A stretch of DNA of 64,000 nt from Triticum aestivum (GCF_018294505.1 NC_057795.1:232108643-232172642); one strand, 5' to 3'. Shown: positions 1 through 12,117, counted from the first letter of the stretch. Translations and numbers: made by a program. Notes: a model not told the origin generated them from the letters alone.

Positions 1-90
1 TGAATTATGCTAGGTAGAATTCCACATCAAAAATTTCTTTTTTATCATTTATCTACTTGAGGACGAGCAGGATTTAAGCTTGGGGATGCT
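1..90 (+). mobile_element. 3' internal end of a WHAM/Sabrina-type gypsy element
   Basis: This is the last stretch of the internal region of a plus-strand gypsy element whose body lies left of the window. It closely resembles 10470-10555, the same part of the complete element at 3847-12117. The polypurine tract (AAGCTTGGGGATGCT, 76-90) directly abuts the LTR that starts at 91. No coding potential is visible. Confidence 0.85.
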
Positions 91-1661
91 TGATACGTCT
101 CCAACGTATCTATAATTTTTGATTGTTCCATGCTATTATATTACCCCTTTTGGATGTTTATGGGCTTTGTTTTACACATTTATATCATTTTTTGGGACTA
201 ACCTACTAACCGGAGGCCCAACCCATATTGTTGTTTTTTGCCTATTTCAGTATTTCGAAGAAAAGGAATATCAAACGGAGTCCAAACGGAATGAAACCTT
301 CGGGAGCGTTATTCTTGGAACAAATCTGATCCGGAGAGCCTGGAGTGCAAGTCAAGAAAGATCCGAGGGCCCCACGAGATAGGAGGGCGCCCCCCTGTAG
401 GGTGCACCCCCTGTCTCGTGGGCCCCTCGGGCGTCCACCGACGTACTTCTTCCTCCTATATATACCTACGTACCCCGAAAACATCCAGGAGCACCACGAA
501 ACACAATTTCCAATGCCGTAACCTTCTGTATCCGCGAGATCCCATCTTGGAGCCCTTGCCGGCACTCTGCCGGAGGGGGAAGCAACCACGGAGGGCCTCT
601 ACATCAACATCCTTGCCCCTCCGATGAGTTGTGAGTAGTTTACCACAGACCTACGGGTCCATAGTTATTAGCTAGATGGCTTCTTCTCTCTTTTTGGATC
701 TCAATACAATGTTCTCCCCCTCTCTTGTGGAGAACTATTCGATGTAATCTCTTTTTGCGTTGTGTTTGTCGAGATCCGATGAATTGTGGGTTTATGATCA
801 AGTTTATCTATGAATAATATTTGAATCTTCTCTGAATTCTTTTATGGATGATTGAGTTATCTTTGCAAGTCTCTTCGAATTATCAGTTTGGTTTGGCCTA
901 CTAGATTGATCTTTCTTGCCATGGGAGAAGTGCTTAGCTTTGGGTTCAATCTTGCGGTGTTCTTACCCAGTGATAGAAAGGGTTGCAAGACACGTATTGT
1001 ATTGTTGCCATCGAGGATAACAAGATGGGGTTTATATCATATTGCATGTGTTTATCCCTCTACATCATGTCATCTTGCTTAATGCGTTGCTTTGTTCTTA
1101 TGAACTTAATACTCTAGATGCAAGCAGGAGTCGGTCGATGTGTGGAGTAATAATAGTAGATGCAGGAAGGAGTCGGTCTACTTGTTATGGACGTGATGCC
1201 TATATACAGGATCATGCCTAGATAATCTCATAACTATGCGCTTTTCTATCAATTGCTCGACAGTAATTTGTTCACCCACCATAATACTTATGCTATCTCA
1301 AGAGAAGCCTCTAGTGAAACCTATGGCCCCCAGGTCTATCTCTTATCATATTTGCTTTCCATCTACTTTTATTTGCATCTTTACTTTTTGCATCTATATC
1401 AAAAATACCGAAAATATATTTATCTTATCATACTATCTTTATTAGATCTCACTTTCGCAAGTGGCCGTGAAGGGATTGACAACCCCTTTATTGCGTTGGT
1501 TGCGAGTTCTCAGTTTGTTTGTGTAGGTGCGTGGGACTTTTGAGGAGCCTCCTACTAGATTAATACCTTGGTTCTCAAAACTGAGGGAAATACTTATGCT
1601 AGACTTTGTTGCATCACCCTCTCCTCTTCGAGGAAAACCAACGCAAGCTCAAGACGTAGCA
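91..1661 (+). mobile_element. 3' LTR of a WHAM/Sabrina-type gypsy element
   Basis: The LTR begins TGATACGTCTCC and ends GTAGCA, like the LTRs at 3847-5423 and 10556-12117, and has nearly the same length (1571 bp against 1577 and 1562). A TATA-like run (TATATATA, 457-464) marks the probable promoter of the LTR. The polypurine tract at 76-90 shows that this is the 3' LTR. The rest of the element is off the window. Open frames inside it are fortuitous. The family name is tentative; the lineage (Athila-like gypsy) is better supported by the gag-protease of the related complete copy. Confidence 0.85.
457..464 (+). promoter_or_regulatory. LTR TATA box
   Basis: TATATATA lies about 370 bp into the LTR, at the same relative place as 4218-4226 in the related 5' LTR. 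It is the likely core promoter of the LTR. Confidence 0.5.
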
Positions 1662-2013
1662 GCCTCGCACCCACGCGCGTACATGCATGAGAGAAACGCG
1701 CAATCCCTGCATGCATCGCTTGCCTCCGACCACCCACCGTAACCAAGAACTCCTTGATATTTTCCTTAGTCTCGCTTCTACCACAGTTTTTTCCATCATG
1801 GACGGCCGAAAGAATGTCATGCAGCTGCATCTCCAGCTCGCCCAGGAAAAAAAGCCTATTTTCTGTCATGATGTTTTGTCATAGAAGTAGGAGCCCACCA
1901 CATCTATGATGATACCGGGTTTTGTCAAGTTATCGTCATAGAAGTGTCATAAGCATGACAGAAAAAAAATCGTTCGACACAAAATGTCACGGATGTGTCT
2001 TTTTTTTGTAGTG
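1662..2013 (+). mobile_element. Terminal fragment of a CACTA-like DNA transposon
   Basis: The segment ends in a run of T followed by TAGTG (2009-2013), so the opposite strand reads CACTACAAAAAA, which fits the terminal inverted repeat style of CACTA elements. Just inside the end are short repeats: TCATAGAAGT occurs near 1878 and 1938, with several ATGACA or TGTCAT pieces, as expected for a CACTA subterminal region. The left side is cut by the gypsy LTR ending at 1661. No transposase is present. Another TIR superfamily with a similar terminus cannot be excluded. Confidence 0.55.
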
Positions 2014-2131
2014 ACCTGCTCTGTACTAGGAGGCTGCTTATCAGTGGGAGCCACAAGAGCTTGCGAACCAGTGGAACCCTCAGGACCCTCCGCCGGATCA
2101 AGGAGAGGGTTATTTCGAGCCGTGGCCCTAG
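2014..2131 (+). pseudogene. C-terminal tail of a gypsy polyprotein
   Basis: In the frame ending at the TAG at 2129-2131 the sequence reads a Gln, Pro and Trp-rich tail (QWEPQELANQW and then GYFEPWP before the stop). This is the kind of extension that closes the polyprotein of Sabrina-like Athila elements. Everything upstream is missing, because the CACTA-like end abuts at 2013. It has no function on its own. Confidence 0.45.
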
Positions 2132-3846
2132 ACCAACTTAGGCCAAAATCCTAAGCATGGGAGAGTATGAATTTCTCACCAACATTACATTCATGTTCAT
2201 ATATTGTATAATCCATGTTAGTTTATTTTTCCTGGTCTTTTCTTGTGTGTTTGAAAAACTTTGATAAAATCCAAAAATATCTCTCGCTTATTTTTAGTTT
2301 AATTAGTTGCAGTATTAAAAGTAAACCAAAAAAGATTTCTCGTTCTTCTTTTGCTTGTTGGGAGCTTTCCCGTGTAAATAGTTTTTCTTGTTTTTGTTCT
2401 ACTTTCTTAAGAAAAACAAAAAACTCCAAAAATATTTTAGTGTGTTTCTTTGAAATTATTTTCTTTTCTTTGGGTCGTAAGGAGAAGACCACGATGAAAA
2501 TGTTGAGTGGCTATCATATGCATTATTGTTGATCTAACAAAGAGCCCATATTACCTTGTTTTCTCCTTTGAATAAATGTTTGCAGATTCCAGCTTAGTCA
2601 ATGCACATACACTCTTATTATTATTCACATCGTTTAGCCGTGCAAGTGAAAGGAAATAATGTGATATTTGATGAAATGATTGAGATGAGGAAAAGCTGGT
2701 ATGAACTCGACCTATTTTCTTTTTGTAAATATGATTAGCTCAACGTTCTTGATTCAACCTATTATGAATGAAAAATGTTTGCAATGACAAGTAGAGATTA
2801 TAGTTACTAATGCCATGCTTAATTAGCTAGGAGTGGATAATGGTTTGTCTTGTGTGAGGACATGCATTTAAAATGGTTGTGATGTAGTATGATAGGATGG
2901 TATCCTCCTTTGAATGATTCAACTGGCTTGACTTGGCACATGTTCATGCATGTAGTTGGAATAAAAAACAACATAGCCTCCACGATATTTATGTTCATGG
3001 TGAATTATATCCTACTCATGCTTGCATTCAATGTTGATTAACCTCAGTGCATGTTTATGACCATTGTCGCTCTCTAGTTGGCTGCTCCTCAATCTTTTTG
3101 CTAGCCTTCGCTTCTACTAAGCGGGAATACTGCTTGTGCATCCACTTCCTTAAACCCAAAGTTGTTCCATATGAGTCCACCATACCTACCTATATGTGGT
3201 ATTTACCTACCATTCCAAGTAAATTTGCATGTGCCAAACTCTAGACCTGCAAATAACAATCTGTTTTGTATGCCCGAATCGCTCATGTAGTGACTGGGGG
3301 CTTTCAGTATCTTCCATGCTAGGTGGGTTGTTCTCACGATGAGTGTTTATTCACTTGTCATTCACGAGAAAAGTGGCTGGTAATCAGGATGCCCAGTTCC
3401 ATGCTCAAAGTCAAAATCAAAATATATTAATTAAACAAAACTCCACATGACTATTGTTGGTATGGATGATACCCGTGGATGCGGCTAGCCGTGGAGTGTG
3501 ATTCTTGGTGGAGGGGGAGTAAAAACTTTACCATTCTGTTTGGGGACCGCCTATAATGTATCTAACATGGAAGATAGTGAGATCTTTTGGTTGTCATGTT
3601 GAGAATGAAAGCATACCGCTCAAAATTATATTCATCTTTGTTTTAAAAGCTTCGAGCTCTAGCACCTCTGCAAATCTCTGCTTCCCTCTGCGAAGGGCCT
3701 ATCTATTTTACTTTTATTGTTGAGTCATTATCTTCCTATAAAAAGCACCACCTGGAGAGGACCACTGTCATTTATATGCCTTGTTTTTATTTAGTATTTA
3801 GTATGACTATGACTGGCTCTCTTTTGCCATGAATTATAATGTCCAG
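2014..3846 (+). mobile_element. Sabrina-like gypsy element, 3' internal region (left part)
   Basis: After a short coding tail (2014-2131) this stretch is AT-rich, non-coding and typical of the long 3' untranslated region of Sabrina-like elements. It is separated from its continuation (12118-12468, then LTR 12469-13788) by the element at 3847-12117. The flanks of that insertion are TCCAG on the left and ACTAG on the right, so the target duplication is decayed (3 of 5) or my right boundary is slightly off. No gene was found between 2132 and 3846. Confidence 0.6.
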
Positions 3847-5423
3847 TGATATGTCTCCAACGTATCTATAATTTTTCATTGTTCCATGCTATTATATTAC
3901 CCGTTTTGGATGTTTATGGGCTTTACTTTACACTTTTATATCATTTTTGGGACTAACCTACTAACCGGAGACCCAGCCCAAATTGCTGTTTTTTTGCCTA
4001 TTTCAGTGTTTCGAAGAAAAGGAATATCAAACGGAGTCCAAACGGAATGAAACCTTCGGGAGCGATCTTTTTGGAACAAACGCAATCCAGGAGACTTAGA
4101 GTGGACGTCAAGAAGCAGCTGAGGCGGCCACGAGGTTGGAGGGTGCGCCCTAGGGGCATGGGCACGCCACCCACCCTCGTGGGCCCCTCGTGGCTCCCTT
4201 AACCGACCTCCTTCGCCTATATATATCTACGTACCTCAAAAACATCCAGGAGCACCTCGAAACCATATTTCCACCGCCGCAACCTTCTGCACCCGTGAGA
4301 TCCCATCTTGGAGCCTTTTCCGGTGCTCCGCTGGAGGGGGAATCGATCATGGAGGGCTTCTACATCAACACCATAGCCTCTCCGATGAGTTGTGAGTAGT
4401 TTACCATAGACCTTAGGGTCCATAGTTATTAGCTAGATGGCTTCTTCTCTCTCTTTGAATCTCAATACAAAGTTCTCCTCGATCTTCTTGGAGATCTATT
4501 TGATGTAACTCTTTTTGTAGTGTGTTTGTCGATATCCGATGAATTGTGGTCTTATGATCAAGTTTATCTATGAGAAATATTTGAATCGCCACTGAATTCT
4601 TTTATGTATGATTGGTTATCTTTGCAAGTCTCTTTGAATGATCAGTTTGGTTTGGCCTACTGGATTGATCTTTCTTGCAATGGGAGAAGTGCTTAGCTTT
4701 GGGTTCAATCTTGCGGTGTTCTTTCCCAATGACAGCGGGGGCAGCAAGGCACGTATTGTATTTTTGCCCTCGAGGATAAAAAGATGGGGTTTATATCATA
4801 TAGCTTGAGTTTATCCCTCTACATCATGTCATCTAGCCTAATGTTTTACTCTGTTCTTATGAACTTAATACTCTAGATGCATGCTAGATAGCGGTTGATG
4901 TGTGGAGTAATAGTAGTAGATGCAGGCAGGAGTCGGTCTACTTGTCGCGGACGTGATGCCTATATACATGATCATGCCTAGATATTCTCATAACTATGCA
5001 CTTTTCTATCAATTGCTTGACAGTAATTTGTTCACCCACCGTAATACTTATGCTATCTTGAGAGAAGCCACTAGTCAAACCTATGGCCCCCGGGTCTATT
5101 TTCCATCATATAAGTTTCCGATCTACTTTATTTTCCAATCTTTACTTTTCGATCTATATCATTAAAATACCAAAAATATTTATCTTATCTATTTATCTCT
5201 ATTAGATCTCACTTTCGCAAGTGGCCGTGAAGGGATTGACAACCCCTTTATCGCGTTGGTTGCGAGGTTCTTGTTTTGTTTGGGTAGGTATGAGGGACTT
5301 GCGTGTAGCCTCCTACTGGATTGATACCTTTGTTTTCAAAAACTAAGGGAAATACTTACGCTACTTTGCTGCATCACCCTTTCTTCTTCGATGGAAAACC
5401 AACACAGTCCTCAAGAGGTAGCA
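3847..5423 (+). mobile_element. 5' LTR of the 3847-12117 element
   Basis: It starts TGATATGTCTCC (one change from the TGATACG of its partner) and ends GTAGCA. A TATA-like run lies at 4218-4226. The downstream primer-binding site confirms that it is the 5' LTR. Confidence 0.88.
4218..4226 (+). promoter_or_regulatory. LTR TATA box
   Basis: TATATATAT lies about 370 bp inside the 5' LTR and is conserved in position with the copy at 457-464. It is the probable core promoter for the element's RNA. Confidence 0.5.
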
Positions 5424-5434
5424 AGAAGGATTTC

Positions 5435-5452
5435 TGGCGCCGTTGCCGGGGA
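5435..5452 (+). promoter_or_regulatory. Primer-binding site, tRNA-Asp
   Basis: TGGCGCCGTTGCCGGGGA is an exact 18-base complement of the 3' end (with CCA) of plant tRNA-Asp(GTC) as I know it. It sits 11 bases after the LTR end. A tRNA-Asp primer is usual for Athila-type elements. Confidence 0.85.
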
Positions 5453-5642
5453 GGTCTTCGCACAAGTCAAGAAATACCTAGTACCCATCACAAACTCTTC
5501 TCCCTCGCATTACATTATTTGCCATTTGCCTCTCATTTTCCTGTCCCCCACTTCACCCTTGTCATTTTATTCGCCCTCTCTTTTCCGTTCGCCTCTCTTT
5601 GGCTTGCCTCTTGTGTTCTTGTGTGTTGGATTGCTTGTCGCG

Positions 5643-6550
5643 ATGCCTCAAGATAATACTAAATTGTGTGATTTTTCCAATACCAACAATAATGCTTTCC
5701 TTAATACTCCGAATGCTCCTCTTAACAATGCTGAATTTTGTGAAATCAATGCTGCTTTGTTGAATCTTGTTATGAAATATTAATTCTCTGGCCTTCCTAG
5801 TGAAGATACTGCTACTCATCTAAACAACTTTGTAGATTTGTGTGATATGCAAAAGAAGAAAGATATGGATAATGATATTGTTAAATTGAAGTTATTTCCG
5901 TTTTCGCTTAGAGATCGTGCTAAAACTTGGTTTTCGTCTTTGCCTAAAAATAGTATTGATTCATGGAATAAGTGCAAAGATGCTTTTATCTCTAGTATTT
6001 TCGTCCCGCTAAGATCATCTCTCTTAGAAACGATATTATGAATTTTAAGCAACTTGATAATGAGCATGTTGCACAATCTTGGGAGAGGATGAAATTAATG
6101 ATTTGCAATTGCCCTACACATGGATTAAATTTATGGATGATCATACAAATTTTTTATGCCGGATTGAATTTTGCTTCTAGAAATCTTTTAGATTTGGCTG
6201 GGGGAGGCACTTCTATGAAAATCACTTTAGGAGAATCTACTAAACTCCTAGATAATATTATGGTTAATTATTCTCAATGGCACACCGAAAGATCTACTAG
6301 TAAAAGAGTTCATGCGATAGAAGAGATTAATGTTTTGAGTGGAAAGATGGATGAACTTATGAAATTGTTTGCTAATAAGAGTGCTCCTATTGATCCTAAT
6401 GAGATGCCTTTGTATATTTGGATTGAGAATAATAATGAATCTATGGATGTGAATTTTGTTGGTAGGAACAATTTTGGTAACAACGCGTATAGAGGAAACT
6501 TTAGTCCTAGGCCATTTCCTAGTAATTCCTCTAATAATTATGGTAATTAG
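5643..6550 (+). pseudogene. gag of the Athila-type element (broken)
   Basis: The frame opens at ATG 5643 with an Asn-rich N terminus. An in-frame TAA lies at 5781-5783. The frame continues through a retrotransposon gag core (motifs LKLFPFSLRDRAKTWFSSLP and SWNKCKDAF at about 5885-5990) and then breaks near 6040, where the reading moves to another frame (6038-6550). A further TAG follows at 6548-6550. The Asn/Gly-rich stretch before it is the usual gag C terminus. There is no CCHC knuckle. At least three lesions make it non-functional. Confidence 0.8.
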
Positions 6551-6616
6551 TACAACAACTCTTATGGAAATTTTAATAAGATGCCCTCTAATTTTGAGAT
6601 TAGTGTTAAATAATTT

Positions 6617-7723
6617 ATGATCTCTCAAAAGAATTTCAATGCTTTGCTTGAAGAAAAATTACTTAAGATTGATGAATTGGTTAGGAACGTGGATAGAATT
6701 TCTCTTGATGTTGATTCTTTGAAACTTATATATATTCCACCTAAGTATGATATCAATGAGTCTCTCAAAGCCATGAGAATTTCCATTGATGAGTGCAAAG
6801 AAAGAATCGCTAGGATGCATGCTAAGAAAGATTGCTTTGTAAGAGCGTGTTCTTCTAGTTTTCATGATAATAATGACGAAGATCTAAAAGTGATTGATGT
6901 GTCCCCTATTAAATCATTGTTTTGCAATATGAATCATGATAATGATGGGACTGGAGATGATTCAACTTTAGTTAAAAGGCGTCCCAATTATTCGGAGTTT
7001 TTAGATCTTGATGCAAAAATTGGTAAAAGTGGGATTGGAGAGGTCAAAACTTTACATAGCAATGAACCCACTATTTTGGATTTCAAGGAATTTAATTATG
7101 ATAATTGTTATTTAATAGATTGTATTTCCTTGTTGCAATCCGTGTTGAATTCTCCTCATGCTTATAGTCAAAATAAGGCTTTTACCAAACATATCGTTGA
7201 TGCTTTGATGCAATCTTGTGAAGAAAAACTTGAATTAGAAGTTTCTATCTCTAGAAAATTTTATGATGAGTGGGAACCTACTATTAAAATTAAGATTAAA
7301 GATCATGAATGCTATGCTTTGTGTGATTTGGGTGCTAGTGTTTCCACGATTCCAAAAACTTTGTGTGATGTGTTAGGTTTCCGTGATTTTGATGATTGCT
7401 CTTTAAACTTGCACCTTGCAGATTCCACCATTAAGAAACCTATGGGAAGGATTAATGATGTTCTTATTGTTGCAAATAGGAATTATGTGCCCGTAGATTT
7501 TAGCGTTCTTGATATAGATAGCAATTTTTCATGTCCTATTATTCTTGGTAGACCTTTCCTTAGAACGATTGGTGCAATTATTGATATGAAGGAAGGAAAT
7601 ATTAGATTACAATTTCCATTAAGGAAAGGCATGGAACACTTTACTAGAAACAAAATCAAATTGCCTTATGAATCTATTATGAGAGCCACTTATGAATTGA
7701 ATACCAAAGATGGCAATACGTAG
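6617..7723 (+). pseudogene. gag C-terminal linker and aspartic protease of the Athila-type element
   Basis: This 368-codon open stretch is in frame with the second half of gag but separated from it by stops at 6548 and about 6611. The N-terminal half is a charged linker. The C-terminal half has the retropepsin site in the Athila form, CDLGASVSTIP, at about residues 238-248. The flap and second strand (PIILGRPFLRTIGAIIDM) are at about residues 308-325. It ends at TAG after a basic tail, and no reverse transcriptase follows. The protease would process gag-pol; here it is part of a dead frame. Confidence 0.8.
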
Positions 7724-8382
7724 ATCTATTCTCGCTTTTATGCCTAGCTAGTGGCGTTAAACAATAGCGCTTGTTGGGAGGCAACCCAATTTTATTTTTG
7801 TTCCTTGCTTTTTGCTTCTGTTTAGTGTTAAATAAATCATCTAGCTTCTTTTTAGATGTGGTTTTTCGTTTTAATTAGTGTTTTTGCCAAGTAGAACCTA
7901 TAGGATAATCTACGGTGATAGTTAATTTGATCTTCCTGAAAAATAGAAACTTTTGCATGCACGAGAATAATTTTAATAAATCACAGAAACGTGATTTTTG
8001 AGTTGATTATTTTTTCAGTAGATTAATAGACAAATTTTCCAGGACTTCCTATTGTGGTAGGATATTTAGAGTTCCAGAAGTATTCGAAAGTTACAGATTG
8101 CTACAGACTGTTCTGTTTTGGACAGATTCTATTTTTCGTGTGTTGTTTGCTTATTTTGATGAATCTATGGCTAGTATAGGGGGGTATGAACCATAGAGAA
8201 GTTGGAATACAATATATTTAACACCAATATAAATAAATAATGAGTTCATTACAGTACCTTAAAGTGGTGGTTTGCTTTCTTGCACTAACAGAGCTTATGA
8301 GATTTTCTGTTGAGTTTTGTGTTGTTAAGTTTTCAAGTTTTGGGTAAAGATTTGATGGACCATGGAATAAGGAGTGGCAAGA

Positions 8383-8470
8383 GCCTAAGCTTGGGGATTC
8401 CCATGCCACCCCAAGGTAATTCAAAGACAACCAAAAGCCTAAGCTTGGGGATGCCCCGGAAGGCATCCCC
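8383..8470 (+). repeat. Duplicated polypurine-like motif with two hairpins
   Basis: AGCCTAAGCTTGGGGAT occurs twice, near 8383 and 8435, and resembles the true polypurine tract at 10541-10555. Each copy can fold. TTGGGG (8391-8396) pairs with CCCCAA (8409-8414). GGGGATGCC (8447-8455) pairs with GGCATCCCC (8462-8470) around a 6-base loop. Confidence 0.7.
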
Positions 8471-8654
8471 TCTTTCGTCTTCGTCTATCGGTAACTTTAC
8501 TTGGAGCTATATTTTTATTCACCACATTATATGTGTTTTTCTTGGAGCGTCTTGTATGATATGAGTCTTTGATTTTTAGTTTACCACAATCATCCTTGAT
8601 GTACACACCTTTTGGGTGAGACACCCATGATTTGGAATTTATTAGAATACTCTA

Positions 8655-8790
8655 TGTACTTCACTTATATCTTTTGAGCTAGAAAATTTTGCTCTAGTGC
8701 TTCACTTATATCTTTTTAGAGCACGACGGTGGTTTTATTTTGTAGAAATTATTGATTTTCATGCTTCACTTATATTATTTTGAGAGTCTT
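8655..8790 (+). repeat. Short direct repeats
   Basis: CTTCACTTATAT occurs three times (about 8658, 8700 and 8764), with spacings of about 42 and 64 bp. The copies are degenerate and the role is unknown. Confidence 0.6.
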
Positions 8791-10540
8791 TTAGAACAGC
8801 ATGGTATTTTCTATGGTTATAAAATTGGTCCTAAGATGATGGGCATCCAAGTTGGGTATAATAAAAACTATCATAGAAAGTGCATTGGATGTTATGAGAA
8901 ATTTGATGCTTGATGATTGTTTTAAGATACGAGGATGGTAATATTAGAGTCATGCTGGTTGAGTAGTTGTGAATTTGAGGAATACTTGTGTTGAAGTTTG
9001 TGATTCCCGTAGCATGCACGTATGCTGAACCGTTATGTGATGAAGTTGGAGCATGATTTATTTATTGATTGTCTTCCTTATGAGTGGCGGTCGGGGCCGA
9101 GCGATGGTCTTTTCCTACCAATCTATCCCCCTAGGAGCATGCGCGTAGTACTTCTTTTTGATAACTTGTAGATTTTTTCAACAAGTATATGAGTTCTTTA
9201 TGACTAATGTTGAGTCCATGGATTATACGCACTCTCACCCTTCCACCATTGCTAGCCTCTCTTGTGCCGCGCAACTTTCGCCGGTACCATAAAACCACCA
9301 TATACCTTCCTCAAAACAGCCACCATACCTATCTACTATGGCATTTCCATAACCATTCTGAGATATATTGCCATGCAACTTTCCACCGTTCCATTTATTA
9401 TGACATGCTCCATCATTGTCATATTGCTTTTGCATGACCATGTAGTTGACATCGTATTTGTGGCAAAGCCACCTTGATAATTCTTTCATACATGTCACTC
9501 TTGATTCATTGCATATCCCGGTATACCACCGAAGGCATTCACATCGAGTCATATTTTGTTTTAAGTATTGAGTTGTAAGTAAATAAAAGTGTGATGATCT
9601 TCATTATTAGAGCATTGTCCCAAGTGAGGAAAGGATGATGGAGACTATGATTCCGCCACAAGTCAGGATGAGACTTTGACACTTTATAAAAATAAAAGAG
9701 TCCAAAGAAGCCCAAATAAGTAAATAGAAAAGAGGCCAAAGAAGCCCACCAAAAAAAGAGAGAAAAAGAGAGAAGGGACAATGTTACTATCCTTTACCAC
9801 ACTTGTGCTTCAAAGTAGCACCACAATCTTCACGATAGAGAGTCTCCTATGTTGTCACTTTCATATACTAGTGGGAATTTTTCATTATAGAACTTGGCTT
9901 GTATATTCCAATGATGGGCTTCCTCAAATTGCCCTAGGTCTTCGTGAGCAAGCGAGTTGGATGCACACCCACTTAGTTTCTTTTGTTGAGCTTTCATACA
10001 CTTATAGCTCTAGTGCATCCGTTGCATGGCAATACCTACTCACTCACATTGATATCTATTAATGGGCATCTCCATAGCCCGTTGATACGCCTAGTTCATG
10101 TGAGACTATCTTCTCCTTTTTTGTCTTCTCCACAACCACCATTCTATTCCACATATAGTGCTATGTCCATGGCTCACGCTCATGTATTGCGTGAAAGTTG
10201 AAAAGGTTTGAGAATACTAAAGTATGAAACAATTGCTTGGCTTGTCATCGGGGTTGTGCATGATTAAATAGTTTGTGTGATGAAGATAGAGCATAGCCAC
10301 ACTATATGATTTTTTAGGGATACCTTTCTTTAGCCATGTTATTTTGAGAAGACATGATTACTTTCTTAGTATGCTTGAAGTATTATTACTCTTATGTCAA
10401 TATGAACTTTTATCTTGAATAATTTGGATCTGAGCATTCATTCCACAATAAATAAAATTACATTGAGAAAAATGCTAGGTAGCATTCCACATAAAAAATT
10501 CTGTTTTTGTCATTTGCCTACTCGAGGACGAGCAGGAATT

Positions 10541-10555
10541 AAGCTTGGGGATGCT
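10541..10555 (+). promoter_or_regulatory. Polypurine tract
   Basis: AAGCTTGGGGATGCT directly abuts the 3' LTR (TGATACG at 10556) and is identical to 76-90 beside the other LTR of this family. It would prime plus-strand synthesis. Confidence 0.8.
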
Positions 10556-12117
10556 TGATACGTCTCCAACGTATCTATAATTTTTGATTGTTCCATGCTA
10601 TTATATTACCTGTTTTGGATGTTTATGGGCTTTACTTTACACTTTTATATCATTTTTGGGACTAACCTACTAATCGGAGGCCCAGTCCAAATTGCTGTTT
10701 TTTGCCTGTTTCAGTGTTTCGAAGAAAAGGAATATCAAACGGAGTCCAAACGGAATGAAACATCCGGGAGCGATCTTTTGGGAACAAATGCAATCCAGGA
10801 GACTTGGAGTGGACGTCAAGAAGCAGCCCAGGCGGCCACGAGGCAGGAGGGCACGCCCTAGGGGGCTGGGCGTGCCCCCACCCTCGTGGGCCCCTCGTGG
10901 CTCCCCTGACCGACCTCCTTCACCTATATATATCTACGTACCCCGAAAACATACAGGAGCACCACGAAACCCTATTTCCACTGCCGCAACCTTCTGTACT
11001 CATGAGATCCCATCTTGGAGCCTTTTCCGGCGCTCCATCGGTGGGGGAATCAATCATGGAGGGTTTCTACATCAACACCATAGCCTCTCCGATGAGTTGT
11101 GAGTAGTTTACCACAGTCCTTCGGGTCCATAGTTATTAGCTAGATGGCTTCTTTTCTCTCTTTGAAAGTTCTCCTCGATCTTCTTGGAGATCTATTCGAT
11201 GTAACTCTTTTTGCAGTGTGTTTGTCGAGATCCGATGAATTGTGGGTTTATGATCTAGTTTATCTATGAGAAATATTTGAATCTCCTCTGAATTCTTTTA
11301 TGTATGATTGGTTACCTTTGCAAGTCTCTTCAAATTATCAGTTTGGTTTGGCCTACTAGATTGATCTTTCTTGCTATGGGAGAAGTGCTTAGCTTTGGGT
11401 TCACTCTTGCGGTGTCCTTTCCCAGTGACAACAGGGGCAACAAGGCACGTATTGTGTTGTTGCCATCGAGGATAAAAGTATGGGTTTTATATCATATTGC
11501 TTGTGTTTATACCTCTACATCATGTCATCTTGCCTAATGCGTTACTCTATTCTTATGAACTTAATACTCTAGATGCATGCTGGATAGCGGTCGATGTGTG
11601 GAGTAATAGTAGTAGATGCAGGCAGGAGTTGGTCTACTTGTCGCGGACGTGATGCCTATATACATGATCATGCCTAGATATTCTCATAACTATGCACTTT
11701 TTTATCAATTGCTCGACAGTAATTTGTTCACCCACCGTAATACTTATGCTTTCTTGAGAGAAGCCACTAGTGAAAGCTATGGCCCCCGGGTCTATTTTCC
11801 ATCATATAAGTTTCTGATCTACTTTATTTTTCAATCTTTACTTCAATCTATATCATAAAAATACCAAAAATATTTATCTTATCTTATTATCTCTATCAGA
11901 TCTCACTTTCACAAGTGGCCATGAAGGGATTGACAACCCCTTTATCATGTTGGTTGCGAGGTTCTTGGTTTGTTTGTGTAGGTACGAGGGACTTGCGTGT
12001 AGCCTCCTACTGGATTGATACCTTGGTTCTCAAAAACTGAGGGAAATACTTACGCTACTTTGCTGCATCACCCTTTCCTCTTCATGGGAAAACCAACGCA
12101 GTGCTCAAGAGGTAGCA
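10556..12117 (+). mobile_element. 3' LTR of the 3847-12117 element
   Basis: It runs from TGATACGTCTCC to GTAGCA and pairs with 3847-5423. Frames inside it are fortuitous. Confidence 0.88.

Larger units (their letters stand above)
7726..10540 (+). mobile_element. Non-coding 3' internal region of the Athila-type element
   Basis: This 2.8 kb region holds no retroviral enzyme in any frame. It begins with a structured-looking stretch (TAGCGCTTGTTGGGAGGCAA at about 7766). It contains polypurine-like hairpins at 8383-8470 and short repeats at 8655-8790. The remainder is AT-rich with only random short frames. In a full-length relative this is where pol would be expected, so it is best read as a replaced or lost pol region. 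Confidence 0.7.
3847..12117 (+). mobile_element. Complete non-autonomous Athila-type gypsy element (WHAM/Sabrina group)
   Basis: This 8.27 kb element has two matching LTRs (3847-5423 and 10556-12117), a tRNA-Asp primer-binding site (5435-5452), a broken gag-protease frame (5643-7723) and a polypurine tract (10541-10555). From 7726 to 10540 there is no reverse transcriptase, RNase H or integrase, so it must rely on enzymes made elsewhere. It lies in the 3' internal region of a Sabrina-like element, with poorly preserved flanking duplications (TCCAG, ACTAG). Family naming is tentative. Confidence 0.85.

Noticed and set aside
418..627. Recurrent short frames in the WHAM-type LTRs (also near 4190, 10804 and 14090)
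   Set aside because: They recur only because the LTRs are homologous, and they break at different points in each copy. The sequence is LTR leader, not protein.
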